Assembly (NCBI RefSeq): GCF_002214605.1
Contig: NZ_CP015193.1
Coordinates: 786,978 to 850,977, forward strand
From: Thermococcus chitonophagus
GTDB taxonomy: Archaea; Methanobacteriota_B; Thermococci; Thermococcales; Thermococcaceae
Reading direction: 5' to 3'
DNA: 64,000 nt
Below, piece by piece: positions 37,945 to 46,844 of this stretch. The notes beneath the pieces were generated by a model. That model had not been told where the DNA came from and searched no databases. It saw only the letters and a program-made list of their open reading frames with translations. Position numbers and translations under genes: made by a program. How positions within the stretch are numbered: position 1 is the first letter of the stretch; every line of letters begins with the position of its first letter.

Positions 37945-38781
37945 CTACCTAGAGGTTATGTAGGAAACACCAGCTGCGGCAAATATTAAGACCTCTAAGA
38001 TCTTGTACGCATTTTCCATAGTTTCTGCTGTGAACTCTACCTCTTTCCCGCTCTTTCTGTGGACAAATGGTAGCAACTCTGCAACCTCAGCATAGGCACT
38101 GTTCAAGAACCTGACCTCAACCTTTACAGGCCTTTCAAGGGTAAATGGTTTTAGCTCTTTCTTCTCAAGCTTTTCAACTACTATTCTTGTTTTCTCCCTG
38201 AGCTCATCCTCAATTTTTTTCAATGATGGGCTTATCGCTGAATACCTTCCTGAGGCCCTCTTTAAGGTCACAAATTCTGCCCATGGTAAAAGTTCGAGAT
38301 CTTTCTTCAGGGCCTCATCACCGGCAACGAGGCCTACTGGAACTTCCCACTCTCCAAGTAGCATTGCATTCATTAGACACTCGCTTATTTCTATTCCGTT
38401 TATGGTTATCCTGTCTATCGTCGCTCCGCTGTACGTGTGATCGAACGTTGCATAGCTTGTTCCGGCCTTAGCATGGTACCCCAGGAATATTGCTAAGTCA
38501 CTCCCCCTGGCAAATGCAACCATGCTGAGCGGTCTTGGAAATCCCCTAACTAGCGAAACGAAGTCTGGCATCTCCTCGGGAATCACGTTGACCATTGGGC
38601 CGTGTGAGTCTGCAACAACTACTTCCTCGAACCCTTGAGCATGGAGCTCTTCTGCCACCGTCCTTACTATCCTAGTTGCCACCTTCCTTGCCTCATTGTA
38701 CAGGGCTCCCTTTACAAAAAGGTGCTCCCTGCTGACTATATATGGCAACCCCTCAAGGTCAACTGATATGAAGGCCCTCAT
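37945..38781 (-). CDS. M55-family D-aminopeptidase (DppA-like)
   Basis: Zinc peptidase of 278 residues. The SVDLEG motif at residues 6-11 and VVADSHGPM near 57 supply metal ligands; FLGYHAKAG and FDHTYSG add further His. Family members cleave D-amino-acid or ordinary short peptides and form decamers. ATG 38781 follows GGTGGTT. The 150 bases between this gene and trpB2 show no gene. Confidence 0.87.
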   Translation of the reverse strand: MRAFISVDLEGLPYIVSREHLFVKGALYNEARKVATRIVRTVAEELHAQGFEEVVVADSHGPMVNVIPEEMPDFVSLVRGFPRPLSMVAFARGSDLAIFLGYHAKAGTSYATFDHTYSGATIDRITINGIEISECLMNAMLLGEWEVPVGLVAGDEALKKDLELLPWAEFVTLKRASGRYSAISPSLKKIEDELREKTRIVVEKLEKKELKPFTLERPVKVEVRFLNSAYAEVAELLPFVHRKSGKEVEFTAETMENAYKILEVLIFAAAGVSYITSR

Positions 38782-38915
38782 ATGAACCACCAATAGTATT
38801 TAGATCGATGAGATATAAATATTACCAATATTATCAGTATCTTAACGTAAGAAACCCTTGGTTGAGAACTTCCCAATTTATAAGGTGTGCTACTGAAGTC
38901 TAGTTTGGTGATAAC

Positions 38916-39332
38916 ATGCACGAGTGGGCCTTGGCGGATGCCATAGTTAGAACAGTCCTTGATTATGCTCAAAAGGAGGGAGCCTCGAAAGTCCTTGCAG
39001 TTAAAGTTATCCTTGGAGAATTGCAGGATGTGAACGCTGATATCGTTGGATTTGCAATGAGAGAGCTTTTCAAAGGCACGATAGCAGAGAACGCAGAGAT
39101 AATATTCGAAGAGGAAGAGGCAGTATTCAAGTGTCGTGCATGTGGACATGAGTGGAGGCTTAAGGATGTAAGGGACAAGCTAGACGACAGGATAAGAGAG
39201 GACATTCACTTCATTCCAGAGGTTGTTCATGCTTTTGTTTCATGTCCCAAGTGTGGAAGTCACGATTTTGAGGTGGTAAAGGGGAGGGGTGTTTATATAG
39301 GGGGAATAAAAATCGAAAAGGAGAGTGAGTGA
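38916..39332 (+). CDS. hypA: [NiFe]-hydrogenase maturation nickel chaperone HypA
   Basis: Delivers nickel to hydrogenase precursors. The protein has 138 residues. The N-terminal Met-His-Glu (MHEWALADAI) is the nickel site; zinc is held by CRACGHE near 73-79 and CPKCGSHD near 110-117. The insertion between the zinc pairs is the archaeal form. GGTGATAAC precedes the ATG. Its end overlaps the ribosome binding site of the next gene. Confidence 0.95.
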   Translation: MHEWALADAIVRTVLDYAQKEGASKVLAVKVILGELQDVNADIVGFAMRELFKGTIAENAEIIFEEEEAVFKCRACGHEWRLKDVRDKLDDRIREDIHFIPEVVHAFVSCPKCGSHDFEVVKGRGVYIGGIKIEKESE

Positions 39333-39333
39333 A

Positions 39334-40059
39334 ATGATAGACCCAAGGGAAATTGCGATTTCGGCAAGACTTGAAAAAGTTAAAAGGGTAATTCCGGTTG
39401 TCAGCGGAAAGGGGGGAGTTGGTAAATCCCTAGTATCTACTGTTTTAGCTCTGTCTTTAGCTGAAGCTGGCAATAAAGTTGGTCTTTTGGATCTAGACTT
39501 CCATGGAGCAAGTGACCATCTTATCTTGGGTTTTGAGCCCAAAGACTTTCCTGAGGAAGATAAAGGGGTTGTCCCTCCTGTGGTTCATGGAATAAAGTTC
39601 ATGAGCATAATCTACTACACCGAGAATAGGCCGACTCCCCTTAGGGGCAAGGAGATAAGCGATGCCCTCATAGAACTCCTGACGATAACAAGGTGGGACG
39701 AGCTTGACTACCTGATAATAGACATGCCTCCTGGGCTTGGTGATCAGTTCTTGGACGTGCTAAGGTTCCTCAAGCGTGGGGAATTTCTAATAGTTGCAAC
39801 ACCCTCAAAATTAGCCTTAAATGTCGTTGAAAAGCTAATTCAATTGTTAAAAGAGGAGAACAGGGAGATACTTGGCATAATCGAGAACATGAAGCTTGAT
39901 GAGGAGAAGGATGTTAGGGAGCTCGCGGAGAAGTATGGAGTTAGGTACCTCGCCGGCATTAAGTTCTATCCAGACCTTGAGCTGAAGATAGGGAACGTTG
40001 ATGAGCTCATGAAAACGGAGTTTGCAGAAGAGATAAAGAGGGTTGCTACCTCAATCTGA
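39334..40059 (+). CDS. hypB: Mrp/MinD-type ATPase partner of HypA (HypB function)
   Basis: P-loop ATPase of 241 residues. Walker [10 protein letters not shown] at about 24-32, [13 protein letters not shown] and Walker [13 protein letters not shown]. In Thermococcus kodakarensis an ATPase of this Mrp/MinD type takes the role of the classical GTPase HypB and enhances nickel binding by HypA. The ATG at 39334 is preferred over the GTG at 39325, with GGAGAGTGAG upstream. The symbol reflects role, not homology to GTPase HypB. Confidence 0.88.
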   Translation: MIDPREIAISARLEKVKRVIPVVSGKGGVGKSLVSTVLALSLAEAGNKVGLLDLDFHGASDHLILGFEPKDFPEEDKGVVPPVVHGIKFMSIIYYTENRPTPLRGKEISDALIELLTITRWDELDYLIIDMPPGLGDQFLDVLRFLKRGEFLIVATPSKLALNVVEKLIQLLKEENREILGIIENMKLDEEKDVRELAEKYGVRYLAGIKFYPDLELKIGNVDELMKTEFAEEIKRVATSI

Positions 40060-40555
40060 GGGCATCCTCTATTATTTTTGCATGGTCGAAGGCAAGTTTT
40101 TCCTTTACCTCTTCTATTTCTTTGATTGGGATGACAGTTACATCCCCTGCGTCATCTCCAGCCTTAAGTTCCCCGCTTCCAACGGCAAGAAATGCTATTG
40201 TAATCGTGTGACCTCTTGGATCTCTGTTTGGATCGGAGTAAACTCCAACTATCCTTAAGAGCTTAACATCGAGTCCTGTTTCTTCCTTTGCTTCTCTTAT
40301 TGCTGCTTCCTCTACTCTTTCGCCGTATTCGACAAAGCCCCCAGGGAGAGCTAGATAACCCTTATAGGGTTCATTCTTTCTCCTTATCAGGACGATCCCG
40401 TTGTTGTATATTATAACAAGGTCAACCGTCACTCCAATACATCTGTGCATCTCAGCCATTAACCCGTGCTCATCGGCAATTCTCTTGACTTTCTCTCGAA
40501 ATTCCGTGATATCGTAGCCTTTAGGGGCCTTTATCAAAAGGACGTAGCGATCCAT
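40046..40555 (-). CDS. Nudix hydrolase (ADP-ribose pyrophosphatase-like)
   Basis: Hydrolase of 169 residues with a complete Nudix box, [18 protein letters not shown] followed by KEETGLDV. An N-terminal domain of about 55 residues ([20 protein letters not shown]) precedes it. ADP-ribose is the likely substrate in archaea, but this is inference. ATG at 40555 follows GGTGGTGAAG. It converges on hypB with 14 bases of overlap and lies just downstream of an sRNA candidate. Confidence 0.85.
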   Translation of the reverse strand: MDRYVLLIKAPKGYDITEFREKVKRIADEHGLMAEMHRCIGVTVDLVIIYNNGIVLIRRKNEPYKGYLALPGGFVEYGERVEEAAIREAKEETGLDVKLLRIVGVYSDPNRDPRGHTITIAFLAVGSGELKAGDDAGDVTVIPIKEIEEVKEKLAFDHAKIIEDALRLR

Positions 40556-40562
40556 CTTCACC

Positions 40563-40626
40563 ACCCGCTCAGGGAAGTCCCTCCCAATCATCGCGATTCA
40601 GCCAATCGAGGCTTCATCATCGCGGT
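40563..40626 (-). ncRNA. box C/D sRNA candidate sharing its D' box with a stop codon
   Basis: Minus strand: C box ATGATGA (40614-40620, perfect), D' CTGA (40598-40601), C' GCGATGA (40588-40594, one mismatch) and D CTGA (40569-40572). Guides are 12 and 15 bases with a 3-base D'-C' spacer. CCGC before C and GCGG after D can form the terminal stem. The CTGA of D' contains the TGA that ends the PfkB gene, and the D side reaches to the Nudix leader. No independent promoter is evident. Targets of AGCCTCGATTGG and the D guide were not identified. Confidence 0.72.
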
Positions 40627-41362
40627 TCAAGTATTCCTTCAACCCTAGGTTCAAGAACTTTGCCGTCTCCTCAAGTGCAAACTCTAGTCCTCTTCTGATG
40701 CCAAACTTCCCAACTCCATAAGTCAACAAGGCTAAAAATGCATCCCCGGCCCCCGTTGGGTCTCTAACGCTAATCTTTTTTGGCCTAAACTTAATTGTTT
40801 CCTCAGCTATTAAAACTCCTTCTCTGCTCCCATTTGTTATCGCAAGTATCTCTGGCTTTCCTGGGTTTATTATCTTCTGATACTCTTCGAGGGAAGTATG
40901 AACTACTTTACAGTTGGAGAGGAACCAACCGTCAATTTCTTTCAGGCCGACGTACTCTTTTAGCTCTCTTACAAATCCTTGGACGTCAAGGGAAGGCTTC
41001 CTAAATAGCGAAACCTGGTTGGGAGTAATCTCGTTGGCCACTGGGTTTATTATGACTTCTCCTCGGGTCTCTAGGAGTTCATGATCTTTAAATGGATCTC
41101 CCTTGGATAGAACCTTGATGGCCCTCTCTTCCCCTCTGTAAATGAGTTCGTAAACTACGCTTGATTTCCCCTCTATGGGGACCAGCTCAACGTATTCCTC
41201 AACTTCCTTCAGCCATTCCCTTGGGTAATCCTGCCCCACCTTCGTAATAACCCTCACATCGGCAAACTTTGACAAAACTAGGGAGGAATAATAAGCTCCT
41301 CCGCCCGGTCTTTTCTTTCCTCCTATGATATCGATGGTGAAGTTTCCAATGACGGTGAACAT
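40598..41362 (-). CDS. PfkB-family sugar/nucleoside kinase
   Basis: Kinase of 254 residues. The N-terminal glycine motif is reduced to RPGGGAYYSSLVL, and the ATP-site DPTGAGDAFLALL with catalytic Asp is intact. It is shorter than ribokinases (about 300). Substrate unknown. ATG 41362, or the adjoining ATG 41365, lies about 24 bases past a TATA box (41386-41394), so the message is likely leaderless. The last 10 codons are inside the sRNA candidate. Confidence 0.85.
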   Translation of the reverse strand: MFTVIGNFTIDIIGGKKRPGGGAYYSSLVLSKFADVRVITKVGQDYPREWLKEVEEYVELVPIEGKSSVVYELIYRGEERAIKVLSKGDPFKDHELLETRGEVIINPVANEITPNQVSLFRKPSLDVQGFVRELKEYVGLKEIDGWFLSNCKVVHTSLEEYQKIINPGKPEILAITNGSREGVLIAEETIKFRPKKISVRDPTGAGDAFLALLTYGVGKFGIRRGLEFALEETAKFLNLGLKEYLNRDDEASIG

Positions 41363-41385
41363 CATGAACTTCCGTACGCGCCATG

Positions 41386-41394
41386 TTTTTAAAT
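41386..41394. promoter_or_regulatory. shared bidirectional TATA box
   Basis: TTTTTAAAT lies about 21-24 bases from the start codons of the two divergent genes (41365/41362 minus and 41415 plus). Read from either strand it can act as TATA, and both mRNAs would begin at or within a few bases of their start codons. Neither has a ribosome binding site, in line with leaderless translation. Confidence 0.55.
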
Positions 41395-41414
41395 CCTCTC
41401 CGGAACCTTGCATC

Positions 41415-42041
41415 ATGCCGTACCTAGTAATTGAACACCTAGAGGAGATAAGCGAGTGGTTGCTGTTGGAGTACAAGCATGTTGCCCACTGGTGGGGGGA
41501 TAAGTTGATCTTCACAAACGTAAGGCCAGAAGAGCGGAAGATTCTCTCGGAAATCGGTAGCGTGATAACTGAAAGTATAACAAGGTTGCCCTTCGATAAG
41601 TCGAAGATCATAATCTTGGATCTTCAAGCTGAAGAAGAATTAAAGCCAGAGGATATAGAGGATGACACTATAATAGTCGTGGGGGGAATCTTGGGCGATG
41701 CAATTCCAAGGGGCAGGACGAAGGAGTTTATAACATCTAAGATGCCGGGGGTTAGGGTCAGGCACATAGGGAAGCCCCAGTTCTCGATTGATGGCGCTTC
41801 AATAGTTGCAAAGCTTATCGCCGACGGAAGAAGGCTGGAAGAAATTGAATATGAGGAGAATCCGACGATAAAGCTTGATGACTTCAGTGAGATAACCCTC
41901 CACTATGCACTTCCAAAGCTTGACGGAAAGCTACTTTTAACTCCGGGCCTAATTGAGTTTCAGAAAAGGGAACTTGGATACGAGGAGGATGTTAGTGACG
42001 AGGAATTAGTAGAGTATTTTGAGGGGAAGAAAGAGCTCTAG
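41415..42041 (+). CDS. SPOUT methyltransferase, SFM1-like
   Basis: Protein of 208 residues starting MPYLVIEHLEEISEWLLLEY, which resembles the yeast SFM1 family (a SPOUT enzyme that methylates an arginine of ribosomal protein S3). The VVGGILGDAIPRGRTKEF segment fits the SAM-binding knot. In archaea its substrate, protein or RNA, is not known. Its stop overlaps the DUF89 stop by 4 bases. Confidence 0.75.
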   Translation: MPYLVIEHLEEISEWLLLEYKHVAHWWGDKLIFTNVRPEERKILSEIGSVITESITRLPFDKSKIIILDLQAEEELKPEDIEDDTIIVVGGILGDAIPRGRTKEFITSKMPGVRVRHIGKPQFSIDGASIVAKLIADGRRLEEIEYEENPTIKLDDFSEITLHYALPKLDGKLLLTPGLIEFQKRELGYEEDVSDEELVEYFEGKKEL

Positions 42042-42892
42042 ATGTTCCTCTTGCATACCAGAGCTCCCTGTGGCACTCCAAGACCTCTAGCCACCGCGGG
42101 ACATTTTGCCTTCAAGAGGAAGAACACCCTCTCATCCTTTATTTCGCTCAGGGTTTCAAAGTTCCCTTGGCCCTTCGCTATTATGACGTCCGCTTTCTCA
42201 AATATTTCCCTAAATTCTTCACTGATTTCATCAAGGGGAACTCCCACAACTCTAGTTCCTGTTGAGATTATCTTGCCAAACCTCTCGAAGCCATCCCTCT
42301 TCAGGTCTTCCACGGTGACATCGTTTATTATCGGGCCCTCTTTTCCTGCTATGTATATTTCAGCTTTTGATATCTCTCTGATTTTCTCCAGAAGGATGGA
42401 GTCAAAATAGTGCTCTCCAACGTTGTCCGTGAGGTACAGAATTACCTCTGCTTCTTTTATTCTTTCAGTCAGCTCATTACTCTCATCCACGTACAAGTCT
42501 TCCTTGAGCATTTCCTCAACCTGCCTCTCAAGGTCTTCGGGAGAGAATCCCACGGAGAAGTCGATTATATTTCCAATTATGGAGAGCTTTATGGCTGTTT
42601 TTACATCTATTTCGAGTCTGTTCCTTAATAGCGAGACAACTTTCTTCGCTACTTCCCTCGACTTTTCCTTGTATTCCCTGAAAGGATCGTCATTTTTAAG
42701 GAATTTATAAAGCTCAAGGAAAACTTTGCTACCGGCTATTGCTGGTATAGCATCTTCATGATACTCCCTTGCTATTGCTTTTGCTGCTAAGAACATTGCA
42801 TTTCTCCTCTTTTCTAGATCCTCTGTTGCCATCTCAACGATCTTCTTGCACTGATTGGCCATGCACGTGAAACATTCATAGTGAACCTTCAT
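42038..42892 (-). CDS. DUF89-family metal-dependent phosphatase
   Basis: Protein of 284 residues. DUF89 signatures: YECFTCMANQC at the N-terminus, GNIIDFSVGF, LYLTDNVGEHYFDSILLEKI and KGQGNFETLSE, with FFLLKAKCPAVARGLGV near the end. Family members hydrolyse damaged sugar phosphates with Mn, Co or Ni; a Pyrococcus member has a structure. ATG at 42892 follows GGTGGTGAA. Its actual substrate is not known. Confidence 0.85.
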   Translation of the reverse strand: MKVHYECFTCMANQCKKIVEMATEDLEKRRNAMFLAAKAIAREYHEDAIPAIAGSKVFLELYKFLKNDDPFREYKEKSREVAKKVVSLLRNRLEIDVKTAIKLSIIGNIIDFSVGFSPEDLERQVEEMLKEDLYVDESNELTERIKEAEVILYLTDNVGEHYFDSILLEKIREISKAEIYIAGKEGPIINDVTVEDLKRDGFERFGKIISTGTRVVGVPLDEISEEFREIFEKADVIIAKGQGNFETLSEIKDERVFFLLKAKCPAVARGLGVPQGALVCKRNI

Positions 42893-42962
42893 TTCACCAC
42901 CCTCGAATGGGTTGTGGGATAGGTTAATAACCGTTCGCATTCTTCGTTATGGGGGGAATAAA

Positions 42963-43940
42963 ATGCTGGTAGGGAAAGTTCCTCCTGAAATATTGAAAGA
43001 TGTTATATTCAGAGGCTTAAAGCATGGTGACAGGGTTATAGTTGGTCCTGGGGTTGGAATAGATGCTACCGCCATAGATTTTGGTGACTATGTTCTCGTT
43101 GCATCCACAGATCCAATAACTGGGGCTGAAGAGCGGATTGGATTCTATGCGGTTCACGTTAATGCGAACGATGTTGCAACCTTTGGGGCAGTGCCTAAGT
43201 GGTTTTTGATTACTGTTCTCCTGCCTGAAGGGGCTGATGCAGAGTTAGTTAAGGAGATCATGGAGGAGATGAAGAAAGTAGCCCAGGAAATGGGTATAGC
43301 TATTGTTGGTGGGCATACGGAAGTTACCCCTGGGTTAAAGAAGCCTATAGTCGTTGGAACTATGCTTGGAGAAGTTGAAAAAGAGATGCTGGTTGTTCCA
43401 AAGCCTAGGCCTGGTGATGCTATAATCCTAACAAAGGGAGCTGGGATCGAAGGAACGTCAATAATTGCACACGAGAGGGAGGATGAGCTCAGGTCAGTCT
43501 TTGGCAAGGATTTCGTCGAAAGGGCGAAGGCCTACATATATGAAATCAGCGTGGTTAGGGAGGCCTTGATGGCTAGAGAATTTGCCACAGCAATGCACGA
43601 TCCTACCGAGGGAGGAGTTGCGAACGGCCTGCATGAGATGGCGGATGTTGGCGACTTGGGCTTCAGGATTTTTGCCAATAAAGTCATAGTTAGGGAGGAA
43701 ACTAGGAAGATATGCGCATTTTATGATCTCGATCCCTTAGCATTAATAAGTTCTGGCTCTCTCTTGATTTCAGTACCTAGAGATCACGCCAAGGTTCTAG
43801 TGGAGAGGTTGCTGGCTAAGGGAATAAATGCCAGCATAATTGGTGAGTTCTTGGCTGAAAAGAAGAGGGTTATTATAGAGGACGGAGTTGAGAGACCTCT
43901 CAGGCGTCCTGAGACTGATGAGCTTTGGAAGGTTGTTTAG
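42963..43940 (+). CDS. HypE/AIR-synthase-related protein
   Basis: Protein of 325 residues with the PurM-like ATP fold: [49 protein letters not shown] and [15 protein letters not shown]. It resembles HypE but lacks the C-terminal Cys used for thiocyanate in true HypE; it ends ETDELWKVV. So it is a paralogue with a different, unknown substrate. ATG 42963 follows GGGGGAATAAA. Its 3' end overlaps the convergent permease gene by 41 bases. Confidence 0.82.
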   Translation: MLVGKVPPEILKDVIFRGLKHGDRVIVGPGVGIDATAIDFGDYVLVASTDPITGAEERIGFYAVHVNANDVATFGAVPKWFLITVLLPEGADAELVKEIMEEMKKVAQEMGIAIVGGHTEVTPGLKKPIVVGTMLGEVEKEMLVVPKPRPGDAIILTKGAGIEGTSIIAHEREDELRSVFGKDFVERAKAYIYEISVVREALMAREFATAMHDPTEGGVANGLHEMADVGDLGFRIFANKVIVREETRKICAFYDLDPLALISSGSLLISVPRDHAKVLVERLLAKGINASIIGEFLAEKKRVIIEDGVERPLRRPETDELWKVV

Positions 43941-44925
43941 TCTCGTACTCCTTCCAAACCTCTATCAACGCAAAGAGGAGTCCTATTGCTATAGGCCCCA
44001 GGATTATTCCAACTGCCCCAAAAGCCATTATTCCTCCAAATATTCCTACTAAAGCTACCACAGAGCTTACCTTTGCCCTGTGTTTGGTTAGCTTTGGCTT
44101 TATGGTGTAGTCTGGCAGGGGGGATATCATGATGAACCCGTAAATTGCAAATAGAACAGCTACTCCTGGAGATCTATTCCAGAGCAACATCGCCCCTATC
44201 AGCCACATTATCCATCCGCCCATGAAAGGTAGCAATTCAAGAATTATGCAGAGAATACCTGCCGCTATGGAGCCAGCCGCATTGCTGAGTTTGAAGACGT
44301 AAAATCCTATTGAAAGGAAGAAGCCTTTGGTTACGCTGAAGAACAGCCATGTTTTGAGTATTGCATCGACGGTGTCTTTTACCTTCGTTAACATTCTCTC
44401 ACTTATCTCCCTGTTTGTGGATGGGAGTAGCTCGTAAACCTCTCTAGCCAAGAAGTCAGCATTTGCAAGGGTTGCGTAGAATACAGCCAGGAACACTATT
44501 AGTTGGAGGGCCAGTTTTGGCAGGGAAAGGGTGTACTGAAGGAGCATCCCTCTTAACTTTTCGGGGAAGCTCGTTGCCATGGCATCAAACAAGGATGAGA
44601 GGGCCCCAGGAACTTTGAGCGTTCCAAGCCAAGAGAAGAAAGCGTCGAGGTATGTGTATAGATTTTTCAGGGTGTCGGTTATCCATAGTGCAACCCCTAT
44701 TAGGAACAAAATTGAGAGAAGTGAAACTATGGCAGAAACGATAATCAGACTCCATTTCTTTCCAACTTTATTGCCAAGCTTTACGTAGAAGGGGTAAGCT
44801 ATGTAGGTTGCGGCTATCCCAAAGACTATGGGGGTTATCAACTCCTTTAAGGTCTTCCAGACAAGGAAAAGTATTATGGCAACTAAAGCAGCCCAAACTA
44901 TCTTTTCTCTCTCCAACCCTACCAC
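43900..44925 (-). CDS. AI-2E/PerM-family transporter
   Basis: Membrane protein of 341 residues with about eight spans: two N-terminal pairs, a soluble segment (about 90-150), and the family-typical C-terminal half with [19 protein letters not shown] and [21 protein letters not shown]. Such proteins export small molecules or ions; Thermococcales homologues are not characterised. The GTG start overlaps the stop of the preceding gene. Confidence 0.85.
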   Translation of the reverse strand: MVGLEREKIVWAALVAIILFLVWKTLKELITPIVFGIAATYIAYPFYVKLGNKVGKKWSLIIVSAIVSLLSILFLIGVALWITDTLKNLYTYLDAFFSWLGTLKVPGALSSLFDAMATSFPEKLRGMLLQYTLSLPKLALQLIVFLAVFYATLANADFLAREVYELLPSTNREISERMLTKVKDTVDAILKTWLFFSVTKGFFLSIGFYVFKLSNAAGSIAAGILCIILELLPFMGGWIMWLIGAMLLWNRSPGVAVLFAIYGFIMISPLPDYTIKPKLTKHRAKVSSVVALVGIFGGIMAFGAVGIILGPIAIGLLFALIEVWKEYETKQPSKAHQSQDA

Positions 44926-45371
44926 TTCCAGATATATCTCAGTATCTGCTTCGCTAGGGAGGGCTTGTTGAATACGAACAGCCTCCCTCTCGGGTCGAGG
45001 ATGAAGTTTTTGCCCACAACTAGATAGCCCTCTTTGGTCTTGTACACCTCTGCATCCTTTATATCAACATCAACGTTCAGCTTTTCAATCATGTTCTCTA
45101 TCTTCTGTCTCACTTGATCAGTCATGAATTTTATTTGCTTTAAGTTAACTTTCTCCCCCTCTATTTCTGAGGGATCCATGTAGATTTCCCAGAACTCCTT
45201 TGCACATTCAAAGGGATACACGTATTCTGATCCGTATTCCGGGTAGTACATCTCATAAATTAGGGCCAGCAGTACCTTCCTTCCGTCTCCCCCAAACACC
45301 TTTACCTCTACGTTAAACTTATCGTCCTTGAATCCGTTCTCAAAAACCTCGAGCTTCTCCTCACACTGCAT
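44919..45371 (-). CDS. hypothetical protein, Thermococcales type
   Basis: Soluble acidic protein of 150 residues with no motif I can name. Aromatic-rich patch [20 protein letters not shown] near residues 40-59, then a long helix (about 75-100) and a beta-rich end. It starts with ATG after GGGGTGAGAGC and lies between SppA and the permease in the same direction. Confidence 0.6.
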   Translation of the reverse strand: MQCEEKLEVFENGFKDDKFNVEVKVFGGDGRKVLLALIYEMYYPEYGSEYVYPFECAKEFWEIYMDPSEIEGEKVNLKQIKFMTDQVRQKIENMIEKLNVDVDIKDAEVYKTKEGYLVVGKNFILDPRGRLFVFNKPSLAKQILRYIWKW

Positions 45372-45375
45372 GCTC

Positions 45376-46368
45376 TCACCCCTTTATGTAGGGGTATACA
45401 TAATTCGCCGGCATGTACAGAGCCGCACTCTCCGATATCTCGAATTCCTGGGGCTTTGAATCGAACATTATGACCTTTGCTGAGGTCACGTTCATCAGCT
45501 TAAGCAGTGTCCTTATCGCTGAGTCAAGGTCTCCAGTTTCATCAACTAGTGTTCCTTTCACGTCTTTCGCAAACCATACCCTTCCATCCGCGTATTTCTT
45601 GGTTTCATTTAGTGTCATGTTTCTTCCTTCGCTGACGACGTTTAGGAATTCATTAAAGTACATCTCTATCTGATCCTTAATCATTTTTCTTTCTTCTGGA
45701 GTTAAATCTCTCCAGTCGGCTCCCATATCCTTGTATGGTCCCGTCTTAAACACCTCAACTTTTATTCCGTTCATCTCGTAGTATTTCTCAGCGTTAAAGT
45801 GAACGTATATTACCCCTATGCTCCCAACCTCTGCCAGTGGGTCAGCAACTATCTTATTGGCAGCACACGCAATGTAGTACGCTCCCGAATCCATGTACCC
45901 TCCAGAGTATGCAACTATAGGCTTAAGGTAGCTTAACTTTTTCAGCTCTTCGTATATTATCCTGACGGGTCCTGCCATTCCTCCCGGGCTCTCTATCCAG
46001 AGAAGAACTCCTCCGATTGAAGAGTTTTCGCGGATTTCCCTTATGATCTTTACAACGTGCAGGGCGAGCTGGTCATCTATGGGCCCAAAAATGGGAACTA
46101 TTGCAATGCTAACGTTGCCTTTCCCCTTTTCCTGGGATAATAGAGATTTTAAGTACTCAATTTCGTTCTTCATATCCTCTATCTTCAACTTCAGGAGAAG
46201 GGTTTCGTTTGTTGTTTGATTTAAGCTACTAACTTGAACTTGGGGAATCGTTTGATTGTACGATTTAAGGGCCCCAATTTGCATGTAAAGCAGAACGTTT
46301 GCTATTGCCGAGAACCCGAGTATTAAGAGTAGGATGAATGTAATATATTTCCAGACTCCATTTGTCAT
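45376..46368 (-). CDS. sppA: signal peptide peptidase SppA
   Basis: Membrane-anchored serine protease of 330 residues that degrades cleaved signal peptides. TM anchor at about 7-29; catalytic Ser161 in GGYMDSGAYYIA and Lys213 in TGPYKDMGADWR, one position off from the Ser162/Lys214 dyad of T. kodakarensis SppA. Several NQT/NET/NST-like sequons follow the anchor. ATG 46368 follows GGAGGTGCAAAA; the TATA box GGTATATAAAG (minus strand, 46402-46412) is well placed. Confidence 0.93.
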   Translation of the reverse strand: MTNGVWKYITFILLLILGFSAIANVLLYMQIGALKSYNQTIPQVQVSSLNQTTNETLLLKLKIEDMKNEIEYLKSLLSQEKGKGNVSIAIVPIFGPIDDQLALHVVKIIREIRENSSIGGVLLWIESPGGMAGPVRIIYEELKKLSYLKPIVAYSGGYMDSGAYYIACAANKIVADPLAEVGSIGVIYVHFNAEKYYEMNGIKVEVFKTGPYKDMGADWRDLTPEERKMIKDQIEMYFNEFLNVVSEGRNMTLNETKKYADGRVWFAKDVKGTLVDETGDLDSAIRTLLKLMNVTSAKVIMFDSKPQEFEISESAALYMPANYVYPYIKG

Positions 46369-46424
46369 TTTTGCACCTCCCACTTTTTATCGCGGTTCCT
46401 CCTTTATATACCTTCCAAACCTTA

Positions 46425-46476
46425 TGCAAAAATTTTTAAAGTTGCCATTTAAGGTGTATGTGGAAAAATTTTTGCA
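46425..46476. repeat. perfect 13-base inverted repeat at the aIF1A promoter/leader
   Basis: TGCAAAAATTTTT (46425-46437) and AAAAATTTTTGCA (46464-46476) are exact reverse complements with 26 bases between. The first arm runs into the TATA box of the aIF1A gene (AATTTTTAAAG, 46431-46441). The second lies in the leader 9 bases before GGAGGTG. It may be a DNA site for a dimeric regulator that blocks the TATA box. Confidence 0.6.
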
Positions 46477-46496
46477 AAAATCAGGAGGTGATGCTC

Positions 46497-46838
46497 ATGC
46501 CTAAGAAGGAGAGGAAGGTTGAGGGTGAAGAGGTTATAAGAGTTCCGCTTCCAGAAGGAAACCAGCTGTTCGGTGTCGTTGAGCAGGCACTGGGTGCAGG
46601 GTGGATGGATGTTAGATGTGAAGATGGGAAGGTCAGAAGGTGCAGGATCCCAGGAAGGCTCAGGAGGAGGGTCTGGATCAAGGTCGGTGACCTTGTGATA
46701 GTTCAGCCGTGGCCAGTTCAAAGTGATAAGAGAGGGGATATAGTCTACAGGTACACGCAGACCCAAGTAGATTGGTTGCTTAGAAAGGGCAAGATAAGCC
46801 AGGAATTCCTGACTGGTGGCTCCCTGCTATTAGAGTGA
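46497..46838 (+). CDS. eif1A: translation initiation factor aIF1A
   Basis: OB-fold factor of 113 residues that binds the 30S A site during initiation. [20 protein letters not shown] at the start, [21 protein letters not shown] and [15 protein letters not shown] are family-typical. The ATG at 46497 follows GGAGGTGATGCTC; the frame upstream to 46458 is leader. First gene of a dense plus-strand operon running to DUF1699. Confidence 0.96.
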   Translation: MPKKERKVEGEEVIRVPLPEGNQLFGVVEQALGAGWMDVRCEDGKVRRCRIPGRLRRRVWIKVGDLVIVQPWPVQSDKRGDIVYRYTQTQVDWLLRKGKISQEFLTGGSLLLE

Positions 46839-46844
46839 TGAACT

